In this document: one piece after another, positions 1-7,828 of the stretch
Position numbering within the stretch: position 1 is the stretch's first letter
How the letters are laid out: each line of letters starts with the position of its first letter
IMG/VR virus record: IMGVR_UViG_3300047470_000395
Coordinates: 1-64,000 of that record
Length of the DNA: 64,000 nt
Reading direction: 5' to 3' (one strand)
Source of the DNA: a virus
Notes under the pieces: model-generated
Seen by the model: the letters and a program-made list of their open reading frames with translations, nothing else
The model's database searches: none
What the model was told of the DNA's origin: nothing
Made by a program: the position numbers and the translations under genes

Positions 1-45
1 GCGGCCTGGCCGACGGTCTGGGCATGGACCGTTCGGCCAGGCCGC
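1..45 (+). terminator. Stem-loop terminator upstream of terminase
   Basis: Positions 1-18 pair with 27-45 (one bulged T), giving a very GC-rich stem around a short loop. The right arm runs straight into the CGCGAC box of the next promoter motif, so a transcription stop and a new start are fused back to back. No U-tract follows, which is usual in Streptomyces. Confidence 0.6.
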
Positions 46-73
46 GACACTAGATCCCTCCGGGCTGCACCTT
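43..73 (+). promoter_or_regulatory. Phage promoter motif, copy 1 (terminase)
   Basis: CGCGACACTAG starts at 43 and CACCTT lies at 68-73, the same 25-base offset seen at most other copies. The terminase ATG follows six bases after the second box, so the transcript would be leaderless. The GACA core resembles a sigma-70 -35 (TTGACA) and CANNNT resembles a -10. Confidence 0.65.
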
Positions 74-79
74 CCGGCC

Positions 80-1876
80 ATGTCCCGCACGCAGCCCCCC
101 ACCTCGAGACTCCGTGTCGCCCCCGCACGCGAGGAGCTGCAGCGGGCACGGAAGCCCGGCGTCGTTTCCCGTGACGCCGCCAACGTTGCCGACATCCTGC
201 TGCGCGCCCCGGTCGCCGCCCGCCGCCACGCCTTCAAGCACGACATCAGCGTCCGCGAGCGGCCGTACGTCATGCGGGAAGTGGAGCGGGCCACCGGCTC
301 CCTGTACGGCCTGTGGCGGGACACCCCCTCGGGCTTCGTCGAGGACGTCCTGGGCGAGTCCATATGGAGCCTGCAGCGCGAGGTCCTGGACGCGCTCGTC
401 GACCACAAGCGCGTCGCCGTCCCCGCAGGCTTCGGCGTCGGCAAGACCCACCTCGCCGCGCGCGCCGCCGTCTGGTTCGTCAACGTCTACCCGGTCGGCA
501 CCGCGCTCTGCATCACCACCGCCACCCGCTTCCGCCAGGTCCAGCGGCAGCTCTGGCCCCACATCCGCAAAGTCGTCCCCCGCGCCGGCCTGCCCGGCAC
601 CTGCGACACCGTCCAGTACAAGATGCCGACCCCGCAGGGGCACGACTTCGTCGCCGCCTACGGCTTCTCCGCGCCCGCCAACGACGAGGCCGCGATGCAG
701 GGCATCCACATGGCCCACATCCTCCTGATCGTCGACGAGGCGGGCGGTATCGCCCCGATGATCGGCCACGGCACCAACAACCTCCTGACCGGCGGCCACG
801 CGGCGATGCTGGCCATCGGCAACCCGGCGATGGACGACCCGGCGAGCTGGTTCGAGGAACTGTGCATCGAGGGCGACGACCCCGACGAGCCGACGACCAT
901 CACCCTGCCGATCTCCTCCCTCGACTCCCCGGCGATCACGGGGGAGCGGGTCCCGTACTGCACGGACTGCCCCGACTCCACGCACGACCGGCACACCCTC
1001 GCCCGGCACATGCCAGACCAGGACTGGGTGGACCGCACCATCCGCTCGTACGGCGAAGATCACCCGTACGTCATTGCGAAGGTCTACGCACGATTCCCGA
1101 AGGGCGGAGGTGGTCTCGTCCTCCCGCCCACCTGGATCGACGGCGCCCTGAGCGCCCCGAACCCAGAGGGCCCCGGCTGGCACCGCCTGTGCGACCTCGG
1201 CCTCGAGGGCGAGACAGCCACGCACACCGTGAAAGAGGGCGCCTGGGTACGCCTGGGCGTCGACGTCGCCGCAGATGGCGGCGATGAGTTCACCATCGCC
1301 CGCTCCGTCGGGGACGTCATCGAGAACCGGCACGCCTCCGCCGGATCCGTCAACGACAACCAGGTGAAGGTCGCCGAGCGCGTCCTCGAGGAGATCCTCG
1401 CCGCGCAGCGCCTGGCCGACGCCCTCAACAGCCCGCACCCCGTCCGCGTCAAGGTCGACAAGAACGGCATCGGCCACGGCGTGACCGGCATGCTCGAGCG
1501 CTGGGCCGAGACCGGCCGCCACAAGGCGCAGATCGTCGGCGTCATGGTCTCCGAGAACCCCACCCAGGACGACCCGGGCGCCGTCATGCGCCCGTACCGC
1601 AAGCGTGACGAGATGTGGCTCGCCACCAGGGCACTCCTGCAGCCGGACCCGTCGACCGGCACCGGCCGCCTGCGGTTCTGCTTCGACAAGAAGACCGCGG
1701 CGCAGCTCTCCACCCCGAAACTCCTGTCGAACGCCGGCGGCTACTCCGTCGTAGAGTCCAAGAAGCAGATGAAGCAGCGGGGCATGAAGTCACCCGACCG
1801 GGCCGAGGCTGTCCTCCTGGCCCTGTACGAGCCGGAGCCGATCAACCCGCCGCGCCGCCGCGGCCTGCTCAACTAG
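80..1876 (+). CDS. terL: Phage terminase large subunit
   Basis: ATPase-nuclease motor that packages phage DNA into the prohead through the portal. The 598-aa protein has a Walker A motif GFGVGKT at residues 117-123 and a hydrophobic strand ending in Walker B D219-E220 (LLIVDEAGG). The C-terminal half looks like an RNase H-fold nuclease with acidic candidates D395 (GVDVAADGG), D460 (KVDKNG) and D573 (SPDRAEA). There is no Shine-Dalgarno before ATG 80; the start sits six bases after a -10-like box and is probably leaderless. No recognisable small terminase lies beside it, and the portal gene is 28 kb downstream, an unusual separation. Confidence 0.93.
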   Translation: MSRTQPPTSRLRVAPAREELQRARKPGVVSRDAANVADILLRAPVAARRHAFKHDISVRERPYVMREVERATGSLYGLWRDTPSGFVEDVLGESIWSLQREVLDALVDHKRVAVPAGFGVGKTHLAARAAVWFVNVYPVGTALCITTATRFRQVQRQLWPHIRKVVPRAGLPGTCDTVQYKMPTPQGHDFVAAYGFSAPANDEAAMQGIHMAHILLIVDEAGGIAPMIGHGTNNLLTGGHAAMLAIGNPAMDDPASWFEELCIEGDDPDEPTTITLPISSLDSPAITGERVPYCTDCPDSTHDRHTLARHMPDQDWVDRTIRSYGEDHPYVIAKVYARFPKGGGGLVLPPTWIDGALSAPNPEGPGWHRLCDLGLEGETATHTVKEGAWVRLGVDVAADGGDEFTIARSVGDVIENRHASAGSVNDNQVKVAERVLEEILAAQRLADALNSPHPVRVKVDKNGIGHGVTGMLERWAETGRHKAQIVGVMVSENPTQDDPGAVMRPYRKRDEMWLATRALLQPDPSTGTGRLRFCFDKKTAAQLSTPKLLSNAGGYSVVESKKQMKQRGMKSPDRAEAVLLALYEPEPINPPRRRGLLN

Positions 1877-1926
1877 TCGGCGACAAGTGCATCCGCCAGG
1901 GCGGAAAGCGTGCAATATCTTGTGCC

Positions 1927-2973
1927 ATGAGTTCGACCGCTCATCACCCCAGCGATAGCGGCGACCGCCCAACCCCGGCGGCCGCCCTTTCCGCAGTGCC
2001 CCAGCCCGCGCCCGCGCTGCGCGAGCTCGAGCGGGTCCTGGACGTGTTCCGGACGGTCAACCGCAAGGCCAAGGACGTCGTGTCGGACTCCCGCCTGCAG
2101 CAACTCGAATGGGTCGCGGGCGAGCTCGCCCTGGCGCTCCCCCTCGGCCTCACCGAGACCGCCGGCGACTCCCTCGCCGAGCTGCTCGCCCCGGACGCCG
2201 TGCACGCTTACCTGCTCTACGGGCGCGGCGGCTACCTGCGGACCGCGCCCATAGTGGCCACCGACCCGGCCAGCTACGACACCTCGGAACGCATCCGGAT
2301 CTTCTGCCTCGGCATCATCGCCGAGCAGGCCCGGATCGAGTTCGAGGCACCCGACCTTCCACCGTGGGGACTGCGTCCCACCGTCTCCCCGAAGAAGGCC
2401 GACCTCATCACGGACCACCTGGAGGAGCAGGCCAAGCAGTGGGCCGAGGTTGACCGGCCGGACGTCATCGTCCGCGGCCTGGCCATGTGGGGCGTCATGC
2501 GGGACACCCTGCCGCGCCTGGGCGAGCTGGAGTCCATGCTCGTCGAGGACATGGTGCTCGAGGGGAAGACCCCTGTCGCGCTCACGATCGTGCGCCAGCC
2601 CCAGGGAGGCCTTCGCGGGAAGATGCCCGAACCGGAGATCGTCGGACTGTCCCCGGACACCGGCCGCCGTATCGAGGACTGGCTCGTACGCCGCACCGGC
2701 CTGATGACCCGGCTGCAGGGCGGCGTGCCCCGGCACCTGTGGCTGTCTGCTTGGCACCCCAACACCGGAGTCCCCATCGACCGGCGCGGCATCAGCCGCT
2801 GGTACAAGGGCGTCGCCGACGAGGTCCAGGTCAAGCAGGACGCCGAGGGGACGCCGGAGGAGGAACTGGTGCCGACCAGGTGGGAGACGATGCGCCGCAC
2901 CCTCCTTGCGCAGCGGCAGGCCACGGGAACCGCACCCGACCAGCGCGGGAAGCTACTGCCGCCGCCTGCATAG
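1927..2973 (+). CDS. Tyrosine-recombinase-like protein lacking the catalytic tyrosine
   Basis: 348 aa from ATG 1927; an upstream in-frame extension would overlap the terminase and is rejected. The C-terminal half resembles a phage integrase catalytic domain: LPRLGELESMLVEDM matches the TGLRxxELxxLxxxD box, LSPDTGRRIEDWL matches the strand-helix after it, and TRWETMRRT resembles the HxLRHT box. The protein ends about 20 residues later with no tyrosine in the expected place, so it would not cut DNA if the comparison is right. Possible roles are structural DNA binding or a decayed integrase; it could also be an unrelated phage protein. It lies between terminase and dcd on the same strand. Confidence 0.5.
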   Translation: MSSTAHHPSDSGDRPTPAAALSAVPQPAPALRELERVLDVFRTVNRKAKDVVSDSRLQQLEWVAGELALALPLGLTETAGDSLAELLAPDAVHAYLLYGRGGYLRTAPIVATDPASYDTSERIRIFCLGIIAEQARIEFEAPDLPPWGLRPTVSPKKADLITDHLEEQAKQWAEVDRPDVIVRGLAMWGVMRDTLPRLGELESMLVEDMVLEGKTPVALTIVRQPQGGLRGKMPEPEIVGLSPDTGRRIEDWLVRRTGLMTRLQGGVPRHLWLSAWHPNTGVPIDRRGISRWYKGVADEVQVKQDAEGTPEEELVPTRWETMRRTLLAQRQATGTAPDQRGKLLPPPA

Positions 2974-2982
2974 GGTGCGCCC

Positions 2983-3567
2983 GTGCTCCTCTCCGACAAA
3001 GACATCCGCAAGGCCATAGCCGACGACCGGCTGGGCATCGCCCCCTTCGACGACGCGATGGTGCAGCCGGCGTCCGTCGACGTGTGCCTGGCCCGCCAGT
3101 TCCGGGTCTTCGAGAACCACCGCGCCACCCACATCGACCCGGCCGAGGAACAGCCCGACCTCACCAGGCTCGTGGAGCCGGAGGGCGACGAACCGTTCAT
3201 CCTGCACCCCGGGGAGTTCGTCCTCGCGTCGACGCACGAGGTCATCACCCTGCCCGACGATCTCGCCGCCCGCCTCGAGGGCAAGAGCTCCCTCGGCCGG
3301 CTGGGACTGGTCACCCACTCCACCGCCGGGTTCATCGACCCCGGCTTCTCCGGCCACGTCACCCTCGAGCTGTCCAACCTGGCGAACCTGCCGATCAAGC
3401 TGTGGCCCGGCATGAAGGTCGGCCAGTTGTGCGTGTTCGCCCTGTCCAGCCCGGCCGAGCACCCGTACGGCAGCACCGAGTGCGGCTCCCGCTACCAGGG
3501 ACAGCAAGGGCCGACCGCGTCCCGCTCGAGCCGGGACTTCCACCGCACTGTCGTACCCCACTCGTAG
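2983..3567 (+). CDS. dcd: dCTP deaminase
   Basis: Converts dCTP to dUTP and ammonia, the first step of the dUMP/dTTP supply route; cytosolic homotrimer in known members. The 194-aa length and motifs match the family almost end to end: MLLSDKDI at the N terminus, [12 protein letters not shown], then [23 protein letters not shown] and HVTLELSN, which carry the nucleotide-binding residues and the catalytic glutamate. The GTG start at 2983 sits six bases after TAGGGT, a typical Streptomyces -10, so translation may be leaderless. Phage copies of dcd usually raise dTTP for replication or feed thymine modification. Confidence 0.97.
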   Translation: MLLSDKDIRKAIADDRLGIAPFDDAMVQPASVDVCLARQFRVFENHRATHIDPAEEQPDLTRLVEPEGDEPFILHPGEFVLASTHEVITLPDDLAARLEGKSSLGRLGLVTHSTAGFIDPGFSGHVTLELSNLANLPIKLWPGMKVGQLCVFALSSPAEHPYGSTECGSRYQGQQGPTASRSSRDFHRTVVPHS

Positions 3568-3616
3568 GGTGATCGGGTGATGGAGCACCGGCCGCCCTGA
3601 TCAGCGACCGGTCCAT

Positions 3617-3667
3617 GGTGGCCCGCGCGAACCCGTGCTCCCGGGAAGGGTTGAACCCTGGGCCACC
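3617..3667. terminator. Nested stem-loop after dcd
   Basis: GGTGGCCC at 3617-3624 pairs with GGGCCACC at 3660-3667, with a smaller AGGGTT/ACCCT stem inside. It may end the dcd transcript. It was tested as a tRNA and fails: the span is about 51 bases and no proper T-loop or anticodon arm can be drawn. Confidence 0.4.
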
Positions 3668-3724
3668 CCCAAGATCCCCCGAGACGACGCCTGACGGCCC
3701 CCAGGGCGCTGCTACGGTCCCCGC

Positions 3725-3949
3725 ATGGACGTCGCCCAGTCTCAAGCCGCCACAGTGCCTCTCACGGCCGCCGAGCGCGCCCGGGTGGAGATCGCCGCGG
3801 CGGTCGCCGGGAAGACGTTCGACGACTTCGTGCGAGACGCCGTCCTCACCGCGGCGTACGACCCGCTCGTCGTCGCCCTCGATCGGGCCGCCGACACCGT
3901 CGCCGCCCGCGCCCAGGCCGACCAGGTCCAACACGACTACGCGGGCTGA
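3725..3949 (+). CDS. Small antitoxin-like (DUF1778-like) protein
   Basis: 74 aa. The segment LTAAERARVEIAAAVAGKTF followed by DDFVRDAVLTAA resembles the ribbon-helix-helix N terminus of DUF1778 antitoxins and small plasmid-type repressors. No toxin gene lies next to it, so a toxin-antitoxin role is not supported. Upstream, CTGACG (3691-3696), a 16-base spacer and TACGGT (3713-3718) make a reasonable vegetative promoter. The ATG begins six bases after that -10, suggesting a leaderless transcript. Confidence 0.6.
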   Translation: MDVAQSQAATVPLTAAERARVEIAAAVAGKTFDDFVRDAVLTAAYDPLVVALDRAADTVAARAQADQVQHDYAG

Positions 3950-3978
3950 ACAACCGCCCGGCCCTACACTGCCGCTCC

Positions 3979-4536
3979 ATGAAGCACCCCAAGGCGGGCG
4001 GCGCCAAAGGGCAGACGTACACGGCAACCCCGCGCCTGACGTCGTACATCACGCCGCCCGCGTCCGAGGTCACCATCACCCGTGCCGACGGCACCACAGA
4101 CACCGCGCCCGCCCTCAAGCCGAAGAAGGCCAGCACGCGCGCACCGCGGCGGTCACGGAACCGCGGCTCCCTCGTCTGCGCGTTCTGCGGATATGCCATC
4201 ACCGGCGAGGCCGCCAGCAGCACCGAGCACAAGACCCGGGGCAAACCCATCCACCCGAAGGGGACATGCCCCGAGCAGGCGCCCCCGAAGGTGCCGACGA
4301 AGCCCGACCCCGCCTCCACAATCCCGCGCGGCCGCGGGGGCACGGGCAACCCGTACAAGAGTCCGAACACGCGCGCTGTGGGCAAAGACCAGTGGGCCAA
4401 GGTCACCTGCCCGCGCTGCAGGGCAGTTCCGGACGCACTGTGCGTCGTTCAGGGGGTGACCTCCGCGGTGCCACACCAAGAGCGCATCCAGATCGTGCGC
4501 CGTGCCCTGGGGGCCGCGCAGAAGCGCAAGACCTGA
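3979..4536 (+). CDS. Zinc-ribbon protein with CPxC...C...H motif
   Basis: 185 aa, function unknown. It has two metal-binding regions: CAFCGY with a later C in GTCPEQ, and a C-terminal segment CPRCRAVPDALCV followed by PHQERIQIVRRAL. The latter matches a small actinobacterial and actinophage zinc-binding motif of the form CPxCxAxPxxxC...H..R. Basic N-terminal and central regions suggest nucleic-acid binding. The gene sits 29 bases after the previous gene and converges on the coiled-coil gene, with a terminator between. Confidence 0.7.
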   Translation: MKHPKAGGAKGQTYTATPRLTSYITPPASEVTITRADGTTDTAPALKPKKASTRAPRRSRNRGSLVCAFCGYAITGEAASSTEHKTRGKPIHPKGTCPEQAPPKVPTKPDPASTIPRGRGGTGNPYKSPNTRAVGKDQWAKVTCPRCRAVPDALCVVQGVTSAVPHQERIQIVRRALGAAQKRKT

Positions 4537-4549
4537 CCCGGGCGCACGA

Positions 4550-4587
4550 AGGGCCCGGTACCGACGGGGGATGCGGTACCGAGCCCT
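4550..4587. terminator. Bidirectional terminator between convergent genes
   Basis: AGGGC-CCGGTACCG (4550-4563) pairs with CGGTACCG-A-GCCCT (4574-4587) around a ten-base loop. It lies in the 60-bp gap between the end of the + gene at 4536 and the end of the - gene at 4597. Confidence 0.65.
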
Positions 4588-4596
4588 CCCAACAGG

Positions 4597-5769
4597 CTAC
4601 TTCCCGCGGCCGCGTGCCGCCTCGGCTTCGCTCAGGCGTGTCTCCAGGGCGCGCTCCCGGTCCGCGGCCGCGCGGAGCTGCTCCTTCGCCTGGTCCAACT
4701 CGCCGCGCAGTGAGTCGACTCGGGCCTCCTGAGTCTCCAGCCGCTTGCCCGTGCGCTCGAGCTCCGCGGCGAGGCCGGCCCGGACCGTCTCGGCCGCGTC
4801 CTTCGCCGCGGTGACCATGCCCTCGGCGTTCCGGATCGCCTGCCGCCCGTTCTCCTCGGCCTCGCTCGCGCGCGTCTCCGCGGCTACGGCCGTCCTGCGG
4901 GCCTCCACGACCTGCGCCGCGGCGGCCGCCTGCGCCTGCTCGAGCGTCGTGGTCATCTCCGCGATCTGGCGGTCGGCTTCGACCCGGGCCTTGCCCGCAG
5001 CGTCCTGGACGGCCTTGATCTCTTCCGCCGTACGCCGGCGGATATCGGCGATCTCTTGGGCCGCGCCCTGGCGGGCAGCGTTGACGTGCGTCTCGGCCAA
5101 GGTCTTCGCCTCCGCGACCAGGCGCTTAGCCTCTGCGCGGGCCTCCTCCGCCGACGCCTCCGCCGCCTCGGCCCTGGCGTTGGCCTCCGCGTTGATCCGC
5201 TCGACCTCGGCCTGGAAGTGGGCGCGGGCCTCCTCGAGTTCCACCTCCATCTGCTCCGCGGCCTGGTTGGCGGCGTCCCTCTCCCCCTCCGCCGCCTCCT
5301 TCGCCGCCGTCGCGGTGATCCGGAGAGTGCGCTCCCCGTCCGCGCGTGCCTCCGCCGTCGCGACTCGGGTGTTGGCCTCGCTCTCCACGGCCAGCACCTG
5401 AGCTTCGGCCGCCTCCGGATCGGTGACCGTCTGCAGGAGGCCTACGTAGCGCTCCATGGCCTTCACGCTCGCCGTGACGTGGTGGATGACCTCCTCACGC
5501 ACGTTGACGGCATCGGCCGCGGAGTCGGTGACGGGCTTGTCGGTCTCCGGCTCCTCCACGGCGGGCGCGCCGCCCGCAGCCCTGGCCCGCTTCCGCTTCG
5601 CCCGCCACGCGCTGCCGGCGTTGTGGTCCGGCCGGACGCAGTACTCCGGCGCTGGGCCGGGCGCTGACGGGTCCTTCTTCGGTTCCCGCTCGTCCCCGCA
5701 TCCGGGGAACTTGCAGGTCACCTGTTCCGCGTTCTCCCCGGCCGGGGCATCGGCGCTGGGCTCGCTCAT
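4597..5769 (-). CDS. Zinc-finger plus long coiled-coil protein (KfrA-like architecture)
   Basis: 390 aa. The start at 5769 (MSEPSADAP) has an AGGAGAG ribosome site; the longer reading frame to 5844 has none. The N terminus has a CCCH-type metal site (CKFPGCG, then YCVRPDHN) and a basic stretch WRAKRKRARA. The rest, from about residue 85, is almost entirely charged, alanine-rich heptad coiled coil. A small DNA-binding head on a long coiled coil recalls plasmid KfrA/partition proteins, but there is no visible KfrA head homology. A 23-bp perfect inverted repeat lies 79-134 bases upstream, a natural autoregulatory or centromere-like site. Inference only: DNA organisation or segregation of a plasmid-like state. 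Confidence 0.65.
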   Translation of the reverse strand: MSEPSADAPAGENAEQVTCKFPGCGDEREPKKDPSAPGPAPEYCVRPDHNAGSAWRAKRKRARAAGGAPAVEEPETDKPVTDSAADAVNVREEVIHHVTASVKAMERYVGLLQTVTDPEAAEAQVLAVESEANTRVATAEARADGERTLRITATAAKEAAEGERDAANQAAEQMEVELEEARAHFQAEVERINAEANARAEAAEASAEEARAEAKRLVAEAKTLAETHVNAARQGAAQEIADIRRRTAEEIKAVQDAAGKARVEADRQIAEMTTTLEQAQAAAAAQVVEARRTAVAAETRASEAEENGRQAIRNAEGMVTAAKDAAETVRAGLAAELERTGKRLETQEARVDSLRGELDQAKEQLRAAADRERALETRLSEAEAARGRGK

Positions 5770-5841
5770 GGACGTTGCTCTCCTGGGTCGCTTCGGTCGC
5801 TCTGGAGGTCCGGCGCCCGAGTTGTACCACACGCGAGAACC

Positions 5842-5903
5842 CATCCCATCTCATCCCATCTCAACTCATCACGGTGAGGAGATGAGTTGAGATGGGATGA
5901 GAT
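5842..5903. repeat. 23-bp perfect inverted repeat with internal direct repeats
   Basis: The arms 5848-5870 and 5881-5903 are exact reverse complements, separated by ten bases (ACGGTGAGGA). The left side also holds two tandem copies of CATCCCATCT (5842-5851 and 5852-5861). The site sits in the 359-bp divergent gap 5770-6128 between the coiled-coil gene and the zinc-finger operon. Nothing else stands out there apart from TAGAGT at 5941-5946, a possible -10. It is a candidate operator or partition-type site. Confidence 0.75.
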
Positions 5904-6128
5904 CCGATGCGAAAGGTGACCGTCGGGGCGCTATGCGCGCTAGAGTCGGCGCCAGTGTGGTCACGCCGCACAGACCGCCGACCCGCTACCCACGCAGCGA
6001 CGGCACCAGGTCGAAGGCTCGCCGGACACGGCTACCGGCACCCGGGCACACCCGGCGAGGGCCTCGTGTCGAATCGCCTTGCCTTGACACCTGCGGCGGG
6101 CGGCGTGGGGCCTGCCTCGGAGACTCAC

Positions 6129-6722
6129 ATGTCACGGCACGTCAGCAACGACCTCAAGGCCCGAGCCCGCGCGCTCGCCGCCCGGGAAGAGATCCCGTAC
6201 AGCGCCGCCCTCGCCCGGCTCCGCACCCCCCGCGACACGCCCGCCCGGCCAACGGACACCGCAGCGGACAACCCCAGCCGCTTCCTGCTCCCCGAGTACC
6301 TGTACGTCCCCTTCGCCGCGCCCGACCTGGGCGACGCCCGCCCCTGCGACTCCTGCCAGGGATCGGGCCTCGACGCTGAGGGGCGCACCTTCGCCCAGCC
6401 GTCCGACGGCGGCCGGCCCCCGCTCCTGATCGAGGTGGTGTGCTCCGCCTGCGAGGGCTGCGGGCGCGCCGAGCACGACCCGGAAGGCTGCGGGTGGCCG
6501 CACACGGACCCCGACATGGACGAAGGCCTGTACGACGAGGACGACTACGACGAGGAACCGCCCTGCCCCTCGTGCGCAGGCCGAGAGTTCAACTACATGC
6601 AGGGCATGCTCTCCGACGACCAGGGCGAGCCCGTCGAAGTCATCTACCTGCGGCTACCGTGCGGCTGCACCGCCGACCGGATGCGCGTCATCCTCGGCGA
6701 CCTGATCGAGGTGGCCGGCTGA
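6129..6722 (+). CDS. DnaJ-type zinc-finger protein
   Basis: 197 aa, from ATG 6129 (MSRHVSNDLKARARALAARE); an extension to 5907 would run into the divergent regulatory region. The C-terminal half holds a DnaJ-like cysteine-rich module: CDSCQGSG, CSACEGCG, CPSCAGREF and LPCGC, separated by an acidic linker. No J domain is present. DnaJ-like zinc modules bind unfolded polypeptides or DNA in other proteins; the role here is unknown. First gene of a three-gene rightward operon with a TGATG overlap to the next. Confidence 0.8.
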   Translation: MSRHVSNDLKARARALAAREEIPYSAALARLRTPRDTPARPTDTAADNPSRFLLPEYLYVPFAAPDLGDARPCDSCQGSGLDAEGRTFAQPSDGGRPPLLIEVVCSACEGCGRAEHDPEGCGWPHTDPDMDEGLYDEDDYDEEPPCPSCAGREFNYMQGMLSDDQGEPVEVIYLRLPCGCTADRMRVILGDLIEVAG

Positions 6723-6928
6723 TGGCCCGCCGCGAACGCGAGGACCGCGAGACTCTCCCCGGCGTCGCCGAGGTACGCCTCCGCGCCGACGAGGCGACCG
6801 CCCAGGTCGTGCTGGACGTCCTCCGCGCGAACTTCACCATCACGGCCCCGCGCGACTACCCCGGGAACCGCTGGTACTTCCAGCTCGACACCGGCAACAC
6901 CGCCGCCGACCCCGACGAAGACGAGTGA
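6722..6928 (+). CDS. Small hypothetical protein
   Basis: 68 aa, starting inside the stop codon of the previous gene and ending in a GTGA overlap with the next, so translation is coupled. The sequence is a short charged helix, a beta-strand pair (EVRLRADEATAQVVLDVLR, NRWYFQLDTG) and an acidic tail. No family recognised. Confidence 0.75.
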   Translation: MARREREDRETLPGVAEVRLRADEATAQVVLDVLRANFTITAPRDYPGNRWYFQLDTGNTAADPDEDE

Positions 6929-7244
6929 CCATGACCCGCCGCCTGGTCTACGGACCGCACTGCCCGCACGACGAATGCGCCTGGACCGGCTGCGACCACG
7001 AGGAAGGGCGCGGCAACGGCATCGTCTACCCCTGCCGGTACGAGAACGACGGGTGCCCGTATTGCGGGCCCGCGGACCAGGCCGCCCCCCTCGAGCCGGG
7101 GGGCCGGAGAGGCACACCTGGAAGTGCCCCGTCTGCAGCGCCCTGACCCTGACCGCGGGCAGCCCCGACGCGCTCGAGTCTCAGGTGGCCCGCTACGGCC
7201 TCCCGCACCTCGCCGAGCACGAGAGCGCGGCCGCGTCCGCCTGA
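6925..7244 (+). CDS. Zinc-ribbon protein split by a -1 frameshift
   Basis: Two halves of one protein lie in different frames. The first (6925 onward, MTMTRRLVYGPHCPHDEC) contains CPHDECAWTGCDH and CPYCG and continues to an unrelated stop at 7146. The second, in the -1 frame, reads PERHTWKCPVCSALTLTAG through to 7244. The change of frame falls in a six-G run where the in-frame heptamer G-GGG-GGC (7098-7104) has the form of a -1 slippery site. It could be programmed frameshifting, a natural indel or a sequencing error in the homopolymer. The fused product is about 106 aa. Confidence 0.65.
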
Positions 7245-7251
7245 GACGCCA

Positions 7252-7284
7252 CAGGGGCCCCGTACGTGACGTACGGGGCCCCTG
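7252..7284. terminator. Bidirectional terminator
   Basis: A perfect 15-bp stem (7252-7266 with 7270-7284) with a TGA loop, between convergent transcripts ending at 7244 (+) and 7293 (-). Confidence 0.85.
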
Positions 7285-7292
7285 CTGTCTGA

Positions 7293-7748
7293 TCACTCGG
7301 CCGGGTGCGCGTCCAGCCACCGCGACAGCTCATGCGCGGAACCGAGGACCGCCGGCCGGTTCGTCCCGAAGGCCGTGGCGCCCTTGTCCTCCCCCACCGC
7401 GATCCCGTCCTCCATCTTGTTGATCAGGACGTACGCCCCCGACCAGAACTCCGGCCCCGTGCCCTTGTCCGCGCGCATCGCCGTCCGAAGAGTCCGCACG
7501 GGCCCCATGAGCGCCTGCATCTGCTTCCAGCACGTCCCCGGCTCCTGCTCGAGGCAGCCGCCGTCCGTATCGAACTTCTCCACCGCGGCCTGGAACGTGG
7601 TGGTGGCCTCCCCCAGGCTCACCGTCTTCGCCTTCGCCGCCGGCTTCGCGTCGTCCTTGGCATCCGAGCTGCCGCAGCCGCTCACGGCCGCCACGGTCAC
7701 GGCCAGGACCACGCCCACGGCCGTCTTCCCCCACGTGTGTCTCCCCAT
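7293..7748 (-). CDS. Secreted lipoprotein
   Basis: 151 aa. Lipoprotein signal peptide: basic MGRHTWGKT, hydrophobic core AVGVVLAVTVAAV and lipobox VSGC with the lipidated Cys at residue 25, then a GSSDAKDD linker. The mature part is a small helical domain with a cysteine pair (GGCLEQEPGTCW). It should sit on the outer face of the cytoplasmic membrane. Prophage lipoproteins are often expressed from the lysogen and may alter the surface or exclude superinfecting phage; no direct evidence for that here. It stands alone between two terminators. Confidence 0.8.
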   Translation of the reverse strand: MGRHTWGKTAVGVVLAVTVAAVSGCGSSDAKDDAKPAAKAKTVSLGEATTTFQAAVEKFDTDGGCLEQEPGTCWKQMQALMGPVRTLRTAMRADKGTGPEFWSGAYVLINKMEDGIAVGEDKGATAFGTNRPAVLGSAHELSRWLDAHPAE

Positions 7749-7791
7749 GACGCGCGATCATCGCACGGCCCACGGACACACGTACGAAAGA

Positions 7792-7816
7792 GGGCCCCGA
7801 CAGATCGTCAGGGCCC
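7792..7816 (-). terminator. Terminator of the transfer-like operon
   Basis: GGGCCCCGA (7792-7800) and TCAGGGCCC (7808-7816) form a nine-position stem with one mismatch, 12 bases beyond the last gene of the leftward operon. Confidence 0.55.
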
Positions 7817-7828
7817 CCAGGAGCACGG

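Noticed and set aside
3617-3667. Possible tRNA (acceptor-like GGTGGCCC/GGGCCACC)
   Set aside because: Only about 51 bases long, with no T-loop or anticodon arm in either strand; treated as a stem-loop.
5907-6128. N-terminal extension of the DnaJ-type zinc-finger protein
   Set aside because: Arg/Pro/Ala-rich with no ribosome site, and it would start right after the inverted repeat arm; ATG 6129 is the natural start.
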